A DNA stretch of 64,000 nucleotides from Saprospiraceae bacterium (GCA_016711125.1 JADJTQ010000013.1:98664-162663); one strand, 5' to 3'; positions 1 to 10,256 are shown, counted from the stretch's first letter. The notes: generated by a model from the letters alone, not told the origin. Numbers and translations: made by a program.

Positions 1-2
1 GG

Positions 3-3000
3 GGTTTGACCTACAGCGTACCATTAAAAGCAAAACTTCGATTGTCTTGCAACGATGAGGAGCACGTTGATTTTCAAACGATTGTGCAGGATGTTTTCTT
101 AGGCAACATCCCTTACATGACTCCTAAAGGTACTTTCGTGATTAATGGAGCGGAGCGAGTTATCGTTTCTCAACTTCACCGGTCACCTGGCGTATTCTTT
201 AGTCAGAGTTTCCACCCGAATGGTACCAAAATCTATTCTGCCAGGGTAATTCCTTTTAAGGGCGCCTGGATGGAGTTTGCCACCGATATTAATGCGGTGA
301 TGTACGCCTATATTGATCGAAAGAAAAAATTTCCGGTCACCACCCTTCTAAGGGCAATTGGATATGACTCGGATAAACAAATATTGGATCTGTTTGGTTT
401 GGCAGAAGAAATTAAAGCCACCAAAAAAGCTTTATCAGGTGCGGTAGGTAGAAAACTTGCTGCCCGAGTCTTACGCAAATGGGTTGAAGACTTTGTCGAT
501 GAAGATACCGGTGAAGTGGTATCAATCGAACGGAATGAAATCATCCTTGAGCGTGATATCGTGCTTGAAGAAGAACATATCGAACAAATTGTAGACGCTG
601 AGGTCGACACGATTATCCTGCAACGTGCTGATATTGAGGCTGATTACTCGATCATCTACAATACACTCCAAAAAGATGTATCCAGTTCCGAACTTGAGGC
701 TGTGCAGCAGATCTACCGGCAGTTGAGAGGAACCGATCCGCCCGACGAAGAGACTGCTCGTGGTATTATTGATAAGCTGTTCTTTTCAGATAAACGATAC
801 AATCTGGGTGAAGTAGGTCGATACAAGATCAATCGAAAGCTAGATATCGGTATTGATCCCGAAACGCTGATACTGACGAAAGAGGACATTATTGAAATCG
901 TCAAATACCTGGTCAGCCTGACCAATCAAATGGCTGAACTGGATGATATTGACCATTTGAGCAATCGTCGGGTCAGGACAGTCGGAGAGCAACTTTACGC
1001 CCAGTTTGGAGTAGGACTCGCCAGGATGGCCAGAACTATTCGAGAACGGATGAATGTCAGGGATAATGAAGTATTTACTCCTATTGACCTGATTAATGCA
1101 CGTACGCTTTCATCGGTGATCAATAGCTTTTTCGGTACCAGTCAGCTTTCGCAATTCCTTGACCAGACCAATCCACTCTCGGAGATCACCCACAAGCGAA
1201 GAATTTCTGCTTTAGGACCAGGTGGTCTCTCCCGGGAACGGGCAGGATTTGAAGTACGTGACGTACACTATTCCCATTATGGACGTCTCTGTACGATTGA
1301 GACTCGGAGGGACCAAATATTGGTTTGATCTCCACTCTTTGCGTGCATGCCAAAGTAAACAAGATGGGATTTCTTGAGACTCCTTACCGAAAAGTCGTCG
1401 ATGGGCAAATTGATATGAAACGAGAGGCTGAATACCTTTCGGCTGAGGGTGAGGACTACCGGAGGATAGCGCAGGCCAATTCAAAAATCGATGATAAGGG
1501 CACGTTTCTCTCAGATAGGATCAAGTGCAGAGAACATGGCGATTTTCCGGTTTTGACACCAGTAGAAGTTGAATATATGGATGTGGCTCCTAATCAGATT
1601 GTTGGAGTATCTGCATCACTGATTCCATTTCTTGAAAACGATGATGCCAATCGGGCACTCATGGGCTCAAACATGCAACGTCAAGCGGTGCCGCTACTAA
1701 GGCCAAGTGCACCGATTGTTGGTACCGGTTTGGAAGGGATAGTCGCCCAGGATTCACGTATGCTGATCAACGCGGAGGGTGAAGGGGTTGTTGAGTACGT
1801 TGATGCTGACAGTATCGTGATCAAATATGACCGTACAGAAGAAGATCAATCGGTTTCTTTTGAAGATAACCTGGTCACCTACAATCTGACCAAGTTTATG
1901 CGTACCAATCAGGGTACTTGTATCAACCTGAAACCCATTGTCAAAAAGGGACAAAGGGTAATAAAAGGAATGATTCTTTGTGATGGCTATGCCACAGAAA
2001 GAGGAGAGCTTGCCCTTGGGCAAAATCTCAAAGTGGCTTTTATGCCCTGGAAAGGATACAACTTTGAAGATGCTATCGTGCTTTCTGAAAGGGTAGTTCG
2101 GGAAGACATCTTTACTTCCATTCACATTGAGCATTTTGAACTTGATGTGCGTGACACCAAATTGGGTGAAGAAGAGTTGACCAATGATATTCCAAATGTG
2201 AGCGAGGATGCTACAAAAGATCTCGATGAAAATGGAATCATTAGAATCGGCGCCTGGGTAGAAGAAGGTGATATTCTGATTGGAAAGATCACTCCAAAGG
2301 GTGAGTCAGATCCTACTCCGGAAGAAAAACTGCTTCGGGCTATATTTGGAGATAAAGCGGGTGATGTCAAAGATGCTTCCCTAAAGGCACCTCCCTCCAC
2401 CAAAGGGGTAGTTATTAATAAACAATTGTTTGCCAGAGCGAAAAAAGATAAGACAAAAAAGGCACAAGAGAAGAATGTACTGACCAAATTGGACGATCAG
2501 CACGCCATCGTACTCAACGAGCTAAAAACATTGTTGGTTGATAAGCTAAATGCCCTGGTGGATACAGTATCTACCGAAGGAATCAGAAGTGTCTACAATG
2601 AAGTACTGGTAAAAAAGGGTACCAAACTTAATAAAAATGTCTTAAAAAACATTGACTACAGTGTGGTGGACTATACCAATTGGACCAAGGAGGATAAAAC
2701 TAACACATTAATAGCCAGGTTGTTACACAACTACACCATCAAGGTCAATGAAGAGATTGGACGATATAAGCGCGAGAAATTCAATGTCTCAATTGGTGAT
2801 GAGTTGCCCGCTGGTGTGCTTAAATTGGCCAAAGTATATATGGCCAAAAAACGCAAACTGAAAGTAGGTGATAAGTTAGCAGGCCGGCACGGTAATAAGG
2901 GTATCGTTTCAAGAATTGTGCGTGTAGAAGATATGCCTTTCCTGGAGGATGGAACTGCTGTCGACATTGTGCTCAATCCACTCGGGGTACCTTCGCGGAT

Positions 3001-3541
3001 GAACCTTGGGCAAATTTTTGAAACAGTTCTGGGATGGGCCGGTGAAAAATTGAACACTAAGTTTTCAACCCCGATTTTTGATGGTGCATCACTCGACGAA
3101 ATTGAGGAATATATTGAGAAGGCCAGTTTACCCAGTTATGGACAAACCTATCTTTATGATGGCGGTACCGGTGACAGATTCCATCAGCAAGCAACGGTGG
3201 GAGTGATCTACATGTTGAAATTGTCACACATGGTTGACGATAAAATGCACGCACGTTCGATCGGACCATACTCGCTCATCACTCAGCAACCCCTTGGTGG
3301 TAAGGCGCAATTTGGTGGTCAGCGATTTGGTGAGATGGAGGTATGGGCGCTCGAAGCTTTTGGTGCATCGACCATCTTACAGGAATTGCTCACGATCAAG
3401 TCTGACGATATTATTGGTAGAGCAAAAACGTATGAAGCCATTGTGAAAGGTGACAATTTGCCTGATCCTAATATTCCGGAGTCATTCAATGTACTCATTC
3501 ACGAACTCCGTGGTCTGGCACTGGATGTGAAATTTGATTAG
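3..3541 (+). CDS. rpoB: RNA polymerase beta subunit, 5'-truncated by window edge, one frame break
   Basis: Catalytic beta subunit of RNA polymerase. The reading frame is already open at the window start and the true start lies upstream. Seen: the rifampicin-pocket motif SQLSQFLDQTNPLSEITHKR near 1140-1200, and KVGDKLAGRHGNKGIVS near 2860-2905, the conserved C-terminal catalytic region. The frame breaks at about 1304: the universally conserved CPIETPEGPN reads on in the correct frame only if one C is restored to GACTCGGAGG (GACTCCGGAGG). The second part runs intact from about 1305 to the stop at 3541. The first Pro of that motif (E. coli P560) is read as Thr at 1293-1295, close to the lost base. 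The cluster I residues look rifampicin-sensitive. rpoC follows after 27 nt, the normal rpoBC operon. An essential gene with a single lost base in a CC run is best explained as a sequence error. Confidence 0.97.
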
Positions 3542-3568
3542 TAAACACCTTCTTTAAAAGTCTATAAT

Positions 3569-6500
3569 ATGTCTCTTAGAAAATCATTAAATAAACAAAA
3601 AGCAGACTTTGATAGCATCACCATTAGCCTTTGCTCACCAGATGAGATTCTGGAGCGATCTTTTGGTGAAGTCCTAAAGCCGGAGACAATCAACTATCGC
3701 TCATACAAACCTGAGAGAGATGGATTGTTTTGTGAGCGGATTTTTGGCCCGGTTAAAGACTATGAATGTTACTGCGGTAAGTATAAAAGAATTCGATATA
3801 AGGGTATCGTTTGTGACCGTTGTGGAGTAGAAGTTACCGAGAAGAAGGTGAGAAGGGAGCGAATGGGTCACATCAAACTAGTGGTTCCGGTTGTTCATAT
3901 TTGGTTTTTTAAGTCGCTACCCAACAAGATTGGTTACCTTCTGGGTCTATCTTCGAAGAAATTGGAATCTATCGTTTATTATGAGCGATATGTTGTGGTA
4001 CATCCGGGGGTAAAAGAAGCAGAGGGTATTGCCAGGCTGGACCTGTTGACCGAAGAAGAATATATTGAAATACATGATAGCCTTCCTCGCGAAAACCATA
4101 TGTTAGAAGATGACGATCCCAACAAGTTTATTGCATTGATGGGTGCTGAAGCGATCAGAGTACTTTTAATCAGATTAGATCTCGATGATCTCTCTTATTC
4201 ATTAAGATTGCAAGCTGCCACCGAGACCTCTCAACAACGGAAATCAGAGGCGTTGAAAAGATTGAGAGTGGTGGAAGCTTTCCGCGATGGTTTGCGAAAA
4301 ATCGAGAATAGACCGGAATGGGCGGTGATTCAGTATCTGCCTGTGGTGCCACCCGAACTAAGGCCATTAGTTCCACTGGATGGTGGTCGGTTTGCCAGTT
4401 CAGACCTTAATGATCTTTATCGCCGGGTCATCATCAGAAACAACCGACTAAAGCGTCTTCTAGAGATTAAAGCACCTGAGGTCATCTTGAGAAACGAGAA
4501 GAGGATGCTTCAGGAAGCGGTCGATTCGCTTTTTGACAATTCTAGAAAATCAAACGCTGTCAAAGCAGAAGGTGGCCGGCCATTAAAGTCACTTAGTGAT
4601 ATTCTTAAAGGTAAGCAAGGACGTTTTCGTCAAAATCTTCTTGGAAAGCGGGTTGACTACAGCGGCCGTTCTGTCATAGTGGTAGGGCCAACTCTAAAGC
4701 TACACGAATGTGGTTTGCCAAAAGGTATGGCAGCGGAGTTGTTCAAACCGTTTATAATCCGCAAGTTGATCGAAAGAGGTATCGTCAAAACGGTTAAATC
4801 TGCGAAAAAATTGGTCGATAAGAAGGACCCTGTAATTTGGGAAATCCTGGAAAACATTTTGAAGGGGCACCCAGTCTTGTTGAACCGGGCTCCGACGCTG
4901 CACCGCCTTTCTATTCAGGCTTTTCAGCCAAAACTGATTGAGGGAAAAGCCATCCAGCTACACCCTTTGGTATGCGGTGCATTTAATGCTGACTTTGATG
5001 GTGACCAAATGGCTGTACACTTGCCTTTGAGTCAGGCAGCAATTCTGGAAGCACAGATATTGATGCTTTCATCGCATAACATCTTAAATCCTCAGGATGG
5101 ATCCCCGATTACCCTGCCTTCGCAAGACATGGTATTGGGATTGTACTATCTGAGTAAAGAGCGTACACAAAGCAATGGCAGTGCCAATGGTGTCCGCACT
5201 TTTTATTCAGCTGAAGAGGTGCTTATCGCATATAATGAGGGTAGAATCGATCTACATGCACCCATTAAGGTAAGAGTGCCCATTGAAAAGGAAAAGGGCA
5301 ATGTGGCAGTCGAATTAATTCGAACGACGGTCGGTAGGGTGATATTTAATCACGCAGTGCCAAAGTCAGTGCCTTACATCAACGAATTATTGACTAAGCG
5401 TAATCTTAAGACGATTATCAGTAATATTATCATCCGCACCAATCTTGAGATCACTGCTGATTTTTTAGATCACATTAAGGACCTTGGATTTCATTGGGCA
5501 TTTAAAGGTGGCCTTTCATTCAATTTGGGTGATTTGATCACTCCAACCGTAAAGGCTGAAGTCCTGGATGAGGCACAGACCGAAGTTGATGAGGTTTGGG
5601 AAAACTACAATATGGGTCTGATTACCAACAATGAGCGATATAACCAGATCATTGATAAGTGGACTTATGCCGACAACACGATCACTGACAACCTTCTGAA
5701 AGAACTGAGTGAGCATAAAGACGGGTTCAACTCGGTATATATGATGCTACACTCTGGTGCACGTGGGTCGAAACAGCAGATCAAACAGTTGTGTGGACTA
5801 CGAGGCCTCATGGCTAAACCACGAAAGTCTGGTGACACCGGAAATGCCATTATCGAAAACCCAATTTTATCAAACTTCCTGGATGGCTTGTCAGTACTCG
5901 AGTACTTTATCTCCACCCACGGTGCCCGGAAAGGTCTCGCAGATACAGCGCTCAAAACGGCTGATGCAGGTTACCTAACCAGAAGATTGGTAGACGTAGC
6001 GCAAGATGTGGTGATCATGGAAGAAGATTGTGGCACACTAAGAGGTAATGAAACATTTGCACTTAAAGACAATGAAAAGGTAATTCAAGCCTTGGCTCGT
6101 CGTATCGAGGGTCGATTTACCTTGTATGATATTATACATCCGGTAACTGATGAAGTCATCGTACCATCAGACGGATATATTGATGAAAAAACGGCTGACT
6201 ACATCGATGATGTTGGCATAGAAATGGTCAATATCAGATCAGCACTTACCTGCGAAACCAAGAGAGGTATCTGCCGTAGATGTTACGGTAAAAACCTAGC
6301 GTCCGGTAGAATTACCGAGCGGGGAGATGCAGTAGGTATTATTGCAGCCCAGTCCATTGGAGAACCAGGTACCCAGTTGACTCTGCGTACTTTCCACGTG
6401 GGTGGTATCGCTTCGGTTACCAAAGCTGAATCAGAGCTATCTTCCAAATTTGATGCTGTGGTCGAATTTGACGGCATCAAGACAACCAAATTAGTTGAAG

Positions 6501-7825
6501 ACGGTAGCTCAAGAGAGGTAGTACTTTCCAGAACCGGAGAGATAAGGCTGGTCGACTCAAAGTCAGGTAAATTGTATACCTCAATGCATATTCCATATGG
6601 AGCTCGAATCTTTGTCAGAGATAAGCAACCGGTCAAAAGAAATGACGTACTCTGTGAGTGGGATCCATTCAATGCAGTGATCATTTCTGAATTTTCAGGC
6701 GTTGCTGAATTTGAGGCTGTCGAGGAAGGTGAAACATACCGGATCGAGCGTGATGACCAGACGGGATATGCCGAAAAAGTTGTAGTGGAATCGAAGAAGA
6801 AACGAAAAATTCCGGTGATCAAGATTCTCAGCAAGGACGGTGAGGATCTACGTAATTATAATTTACCGGTGGGTGCCTATATCTCTATCGACGATGGGGA
6901 TGAAATAACTTCTGGTCAGATCATCGCTAAAATACCAAGGAATCTTGGAAAGATTTCGGACATCACAGGAGGTCTACCCAGAGTTACTGAGTTATTTGAA
7001 GCAAGGAATCCATCCAACCCAGCTGTGGTAGCCGAAATTGATGGAGTCGTTGCTTTTGGTAAAATCAAACGGGGAAATCGCGAAGTAATCATAACTGCTA
7101 AAGATGAGCAGATACGAAAGTATTTGATCGGACTCTCCAAACATATTCTGGTACAAGAGGGAGACTTCGTACGTGCCGGCACACAACTATCTGACGGATC
7201 GGTTGCACCAAGTGATATTCTTGACATTAAAGGGCCATTTGCGGTTCAGACTTATCTGGTGAATGGAGTACAGGAGGTCTACCGGGCTCAGGGCATCACC
7301 ATCAATGATAAACACATAGAGGTCATTGTACGTCAGATGATGCGTAGAGTGGTCATTGTTGATCCGGGAGATACCAGTTTTCTTGAGGGTGAGGCGGTTG
7401 AGAAATACGATTTCTTAGAGCAGAATGATTGGATTTTCGATAAGAAATTCATTACTGAAGTAGGTGATTCCAATAAATTGAAAGCCGGACAATTAGTCAC
7501 CTTGAGACAGTTGCGTGAAGAAAACAGCTTTTTGAAGAGGAATGACCTTAAGGCGGTTGAGTATAGAGATGCTGTTGCTTCAACTTCGAGCCCTGAATTG
7601 CAAGGGATTACCAAATCATCATTGGGTACCCATAGCTGGATTTCAGCTGCATCTTTCCAGGAAACCACCAAAGTGCTTAGCACCGCTGCGATTGCTGCCA
7701 GAGAAGATGGTCTGATTGGATTGAAAGAAAATGTAATTGTAGGCAAGAAGATCCCGGCAGGTACCGGATTGAGAAAATTCAGATCTTTGATAGTTACTGG
7801 TGATCCGGTGACGGAAGAAGACTAG
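3569..7825 (+). CDS. rpoC: RNA polymerase beta' subunit
   Basis: Catalytic beta' subunit of RNA polymerase, 1418 aa, a normal length for Bacteroidota, and intact. Seen: the N-terminal zinc finger with CYCGKYKR and CDRCGVEV at about residues 70-92; the active-site motif NADFDGDQM at residues 473-481, whose three Asp residues bind the catalytic Mg; the bridge-helix/trigger-loop region; and the second Cys cluster CETKRGICRRCYG near residue 898. It starts 27 nt after rpoB and is the last gene of that operon, as the terminator that follows shows. This is one of the few long genes in the window without a frame break. Confidence 0.98.
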   Translation: MSLRKSLNKQKADFDSITISLCSPDEILERSFGEVLKPETINYRSYKPERDGLFCERIFGPVKDYECYCGKYKRIRYKGIVCDRCGVEVTEKKVRRERMGHIKLVVPVVHIWFFKSLPNKIGYLLGLSSKKLESIVYYERYVVVHPGVKEAEGIARLDLLTEEEYIEIHDSLPRENHMLEDDDPNKFIALMGAEAIRVLLIRLDLDDLSYSLRLQAATETSQQRKSEALKRLRVVEAFRDGLRKIENRPEWAVIQYLPVVPPELRPLVPLDGGRFASSDLNDLYRRVIIRNNRLKRLLEIKAPEVILRNEKRMLQEAVDSLFDNSRKSNAVKAEGGRPLKSLSDILKGKQGRFRQNLLGKRVDYSGRSVIVVGPTLKLHECGLPKGMAAELFKPFIIRKLIERGIVKTVKSAKKLVDKKDPVIWEILENILKGHPVLLNRAPTLHRLSIQAFQPKLIEGKAIQLHPLVCGAFNADFDGDQMAVHLPLSQAAILEAQILMLSSHNILNPQDGSPITLPSQDMVLGLYYLSKERTQSNGSANGVRTFYSAEEVLIAYNEGRIDLHAPIKVRVPIEKEKGNVAVELIRTTVGRVIFNHAVPKSVPYINELLTKRNLKTIISNIIIRTNLEITADFLDHIKDLGFHWAFKGGLSFNLGDLITPTVKAEVLDEAQTEVDEVWENYNMGLITNNERYNQIIDKWTYADNTITDNLLKELSEHKDGFNSVYMMLHSGARGSKQQIKQLCGLRGLMAKPRKSGDTGNAIIENPILSNFLDGLSVLEYFISTHGARKGLADTALKTADAGYLTRRLVDVAQDVVIMEEDCGTLRGNETFALKDNEKVIQALARRIEGRFTLYDIIHPVTDEVIVPSDGYIDEKTADYIDDVGIEMVNIRSALTCETKRGICRRCYGKNLASGRITERGDAVGIIAAQSIGEPGTQLTLRTFHVGGIASVTKAESELSSKFDAVVEFDGIKTTKLVEDGSSREVVLSRTGEIRLVDSKSGKLYTSMHIPYGARIFVRDKQPVKRNDVLCEWDPFNAVIISEFSGVAEFEAVEEGETYRIERDDQTGYAEKVVVESKKKRKIPVIKILSKDGEDLRNYNLPVGAYISIDDGDEITSGQIIAKIPRNLGKISDITGGLPRVTELFEARNPSNPAVVAEIDGVVAFGKIKRGNREVIITAKDEQIRKYLIGLSKHILVQEGDFVRAGTQLSDGSVAPSDILDIKGPFAVQTYLVNGVQEVYRAQGITINDKHIEVIVRQMMRRVVIVDPGDTSFLEGEAVEKYDFLEQNDWIFDKKFITEVGDSNKLKAGQLVTLRQLREENSFLKRNDLKAVEYRDAVASTSSPELQGITKSSLGTHSWISAASFQETTKVLSTAAIAAREDGLIGLKENVIVGKKIPAGTGLRKFRSLIVTGDPVTEED

Positions 7826-7862
7826 TACAAAATTCGATTCTTTTACAGAATTTAGGTTTAAG

Positions 7863-7893
7863 GCTGTGGGCTTCGGTTCACAGCTTTTTTTTT
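7863..7893 (+). terminator. Rho-independent terminator of rpoBC
   Basis: Nine-pair stem GCTGTGGGC / GTTCACAGC (two G-T pairs) closed by a C(UUCG)G tetraloop at 7871-7876 and followed by nine T. It lies 38 nt after the rpoC stop and is the clearest terminator in the window. Confidence 0.9.
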
Positions 7894-7954
7894 GCCCGGT
7901 TTAGAGAACCGATACATTTGGTATATTATCCAATAGAAAATTTTCAAAAAAATG

Positions 7955-7998
7955 TGCAGTTAGATGATTGCGCATATATTTGCAGTCAAATAACTGCA
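7955..7998 (+). promoter_or_regulatory. Promoter with operator-like dyad of the ArsR gene
   Basis: A TATATTTG box at 7975-7982 fits the Bacteroidota -7 consensus TAnnTTTG; no clear -33 TTG is seen. Overlapping it, TGCAGT at 7981-7986 and ACTGCA at 7993-7998 form an inverted repeat with a 6-nt gap, and a further TGCAGT lies at 7955-7960. Placing the dyad across the -7 box and start site, 4 nt before the GTG at 8002, is what one expects for autorepression by the ArsR-type protein. The function is inferred. Confidence 0.5.
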
Positions 7999-8001
7999 TA
8001 A

Positions 8002-8325
8002 GTGAAATTAAGAAGAGATGTATTCCAAGCAATAGCCGACCCCACTCGAAGAACGATAATTACTTTAGTGGCCCTTCAAGCAATGACACCTACTGCAATA
8101 GCAGAGAATTTTGACTCTTCCAGGCAAACCATTTCCAAGCACATACAAATCCTCACAGAGTGCGAAATATTGGAACAAGAACAAAAGGGCAGAGAGATTT
8201 ACTATCAGCTGAACCCAAAAGGGATGAAAGAAATAGCGGAATTTATCGACCCATTTAGAAAAATGTGGGATGACCGATTTAATAGATTAGAAGCCGTAAT
8301 GAAAAAACATCAATCAAAAAAATAG
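8002..8325 (+). CDS. ArsR-family winged-helix transcriptional repressor
   Basis: 107-aa single-domain DNA-binding protein. Seen: the start VFQAIADPTRRTII typical of the family, then the helix-turn-helix with SRQTISKHIQIL near residues 43-54 as recognition helix, and a beta-wing GREIYYQLNP. No Cys-rich metal site such as CVC is seen, so it is probably of the non-metal subgroup that sits next to AHSA1/SRPBCC genes. It starts with GTG at 8002; the next gene follows after 7 nt. The coding sequence is visibly more A-rich than rpoC. It probably represses its own cassette through the dyad at 7955-7998. Confidence 0.88.
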   Translation: MKLRRDVFQAIADPTRRTIITLVALQAMTPTAIAENFDSSRQTISKHIQILTECEILEQEQKGREIYYQLNPKGMKEIAEFIDPFRKMWDDRFNRLEAVMKKHQSKK

Positions 8326-8332
8326 AACCAGT

Positions 8333-8827
8333 ATGGAACAAAAAACAAAAGTCAATGCAGAAGACGGTAAACAAGAAATACTGATAACAAGAGAATTTGA
8401 ATTACCACTGGCATTACTTTTTAAAGCGTATGTGGAACCCGAAATTGTTGAACAATGGATGGGGACAAAAGTGTTAAAGCTCGAGAGCAAAAAGCACGGA
8501 AGTTACCAATTTGAAACCACCGACACAAAGGGAAACAAATATGGTTTTAATGGAGTAATTCACGAATTTAAGCCTAATCAAAAAATCATACGAACATTTG
8601 AAATGGAGAATATGCCTTTTGGAGTCCAGCTTGAGGTCTTGGAATTTGAAGAGCTGACAGAAGACTCCAGCAAACTACAAAAAAAAGTAATATATGAATC
8701 CGTTTCACATAGAGATGAAAATTTAAAATTGCCATTCGTACAAGGCATCAATATCGCACACAACCGATTACAAGAAATCACAAGAAAATTTAAAATAGCA
8801 ACATATGACAACGACAAGGAGAAATAA
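8333..8827 (+). CDS. AHSA1 / SRPBCC-domain protein
   Basis: 164-aa protein of the activator-of-Hsp90-ATPase-1-like (START/SRPBCC) superfamily, a helix-grip fold that binds hydrophobic ligands; no enzymatic role is established. Seen: an N-terminal segment ITREFELPLALLFKAY, then EQWMG, and the family pattern GVIHEFKPNQKIIRTFEME in the middle. The gene lies 7 nt after the ArsR gene and overlaps the DoxX remnant by 23 nt. ArsR-AHSA1-DoxX is a frequent cassette in Bacteroidota. The ligand is unknown. Confidence 0.85.
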   Translation: MEQKTKVNAEDGKQEILITREFELPLALLFKAYVEPEIVEQWMGTKVLKLESKKHGSYQFETTDTKGNKYGFNGVIHEFKPNQKIIRTFEMENMPFGVQLEVLEFEELTEDSSKLQKKVIYESVSHRDENLKLPFVQGINIAHNRLQEITRKFKIATYDNDKEK

Positions 8828-8981
8828 GGTCCTCTATTGGGGTGCAACTATTTGGCTTGCTCTAGGCTATCCGATTCTAAAGGAATGGGCATATGCAGGT
8901 TTTTTCTTCACTATGACTGGTGCAATTATTTCCCATTTAGCAATTGGCGATGAAGATAAACCGGGTAACCCAAATTTGTAA
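8805..8981 (+). pseudogene. DoxX-like membrane protein with large internal deletion
   Basis: 58-codon open frame, ATG at 8805 inside the end of the AHSA1 gene, TAA at 8979-8981. The start (MTTTRRNKVLYWGATIWLAL) resembles the first membrane helix of DoxX-like proteins, and the continuation YPILKEWAYAGFFFTMTGA resembles their third helix region. Full-length homologues are about 120-130 aa, so I infer that the 50-70 residues between these segments are missing; the frame is still open across the joint at about 8868. The tail after GDEDKP is unlike the family. It is either a decayed gene or a mini-membrane protein. Confidence 0.55.
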
Positions 8982-9063
8982 AATTTGTAACTTCCTCTTC
9001 CATTCCAATCTTAAGACCTGCCGAGAGAAAGGCTATTTTTATTAACCGTTAAAGTGAATAGTT

Positions 9064-9645
9064 ATGAACCCAAAAGTTGTTGATAGGTTTTTAGATAGAG
9101 CTAAAACTTGGCAAGAAGAAATGAAATTGTTGAGAAAAATCTGCCTTGATTGCGGACTGACCGAAGATTTTAAATGGATGCACCCTTGTTATACGCTTCA
9201 GGGAAAAAATATTGTTTTAATTCACGGATTTAAGGAATATTGTGCACTTCTTTTTCATAAAGGTGTCTTATTGAACGATACCAACGATATTCTAATCCAA
9301 CAAACAGAGAATGTGCAATCGGCTCGTCAAATTCGATTTACCAGTTTGCAGGAAATAATTGATTTACGACCTACGATTGTGGACTATATTTTTGAAGCTG
9401 TTGAGGTAGAGAAAGCAGGATTAGAAGTGAAAATGAAAAAGACTACCGAATTTGATATGCCGGCTGAATTTAGAAAAGTCTTAGATGGTAACACCGATTT
9501 AAAATCTGCTTTTGAAGTTTTAACACCGGGGCGCCAACGAGGGTATTTGCTGTATTTTTCTCAAGCCAAGCAATCCAAAACTCGTGAATCAAGAATTGAA
9601 AAATTTATTCCAAAAATTTTCGATGGGAAGGGATTAAATGATTGA
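9064..9645 (+). CDS. YdeI/OmdI-like protein (DUF1801 + YdeI C-terminal region)
   Basis: 193-aa cytoplasmic protein. The N-terminal part (residues about 15-110) shows the DUF1801-like pattern with LTEDFKWMHPCYT, VLIHGFKEYCALLFHKG and QIRFTS. The C-terminal part has VLTPGRQRGYLLYFSQAKQS and the basic end RESRIEKFIPKI, which is diagnostic of the YdeI/OmpD-associated family. The biochemical function is unknown; YdeI was linked to polymyxin and bacteriocin tolerance in enterobacteria, which need not hold here. It stands alone, tail-to-tail with ribE, and closes the AT-rich cassette that starts at 8002. Confidence 0.8.
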   Translation: MNPKVVDRFLDRAKTWQEEMKLLRKICLDCGLTEDFKWMHPCYTLQGKNIVLIHGFKEYCALLFHKGVLLNDTNDILIQQTENVQSARQIRFTSLQEIIDLRPTIVDYIFEAVEVEKAGLEVKMKKTTEFDMPAEFRKVLDGNTDLKSAFEVLTPGRQRGYLLYFSQAKQSKTRESRIEKFIPKIFDGKGLND

Positions 9646-9659
9646 GAGCGGTATTTGAT

Positions 9660-10256
9660 TTATTTAGGTACATAGGCATCCATCATACGTGCAAAGTATT
9701 TACCCATAATATCAAATTCGAGATTTACCTCCATTCCCGCTTTTAATTGTCCAAAATTTGTGTGATCCCAGGTGTATGGTATAATGGCAACTTTAAACTG
9801 AGTATCAGTCGGGTCAATAACGGTCAGACTAACTCCATTAATGGCAATAGATCCTTTTTGCACCATGAGAGGTGCATTTTTTATATCAAATGAGAAACTC
9901 AAAAGATGGCTACCCTTCAGGTCTTCAATTTTAAAACATCGGCCCTTAGCATCTACGTGACCTTGCACTATATGGCCATCTAAACGGGCGCCAAATACCA
10001 TCGCCCTTTCCAGATTGACCATTTGACCCTTTTGCCAGTTGCCCAAGGTAGATCTATCCAACGTTTCCTGCACAGCTACGACCCGATGTAGGTTGCCCGA
10101 GATATCGACCACTGTGAGGCACACGCCATCGTGCGATAGGCTTTGGTCTATTTTTAATTGCGAGGAAATTTCAGACTCAATCGTAAAAGTGAGATTTGTT
10201 TCTTTTTTTGTAAGATCTTGAATTTGACCACAACACTCAACAATGCCTGTAAACAT
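9660..10256 (-). CDS. ribE: Riboflavin synthase, alpha subunit
   Basis: 198-aa enzyme that dismutates two 6,7-dimethyl-8-ribityllumazine molecules to riboflavin, the last step of riboflavin synthesis. Seen: the N-terminal signature MFTGIVE and two lumazine-binding barrels. Each carries the family core, SHDGVCLTV in the first and AINGVSLTVID in the second, with GHIVQGHVDAKG between them. Length is normal. It stands alone on the minus strand between a convergent YdeI gene and an upstream secreted-protein gene. No FMN riboswitch is seen in its 15-nt inferred leader. Confidence 0.95.
   Translation of the reverse strand: MFTGIVECCGQIQDLTKKETNLTFTIESEISSQLKIDQSLSHDGVCLTVVDISGNLHRVVAVQETLDRSTLGNWQKGQMVNLERAMVFGARLDGHIVQGHVDAKGRCFKIEDLKGSHLLSFSFDIKNAPLMVQKGSIAINGVSLTVIDPTDTQFKVAIIPYTWDHTNFGQLKAGMEVNLEFDIMGKYFARMMDAYVPK

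Noticed and set aside
1284..1330. rpoB as a genuine pseudogene or naturally split subunit
   Set aside because: The break is a single missing base in a conserved motif of an essential gene, without a new start region; it fits the window-wide error pattern.
6283..6834. 183-codon open frame on the minus strand inside rpoC
   Set aside because: Lies wholly within an intact essential gene and its translation (Ser/Pro-rich) resembles no family.
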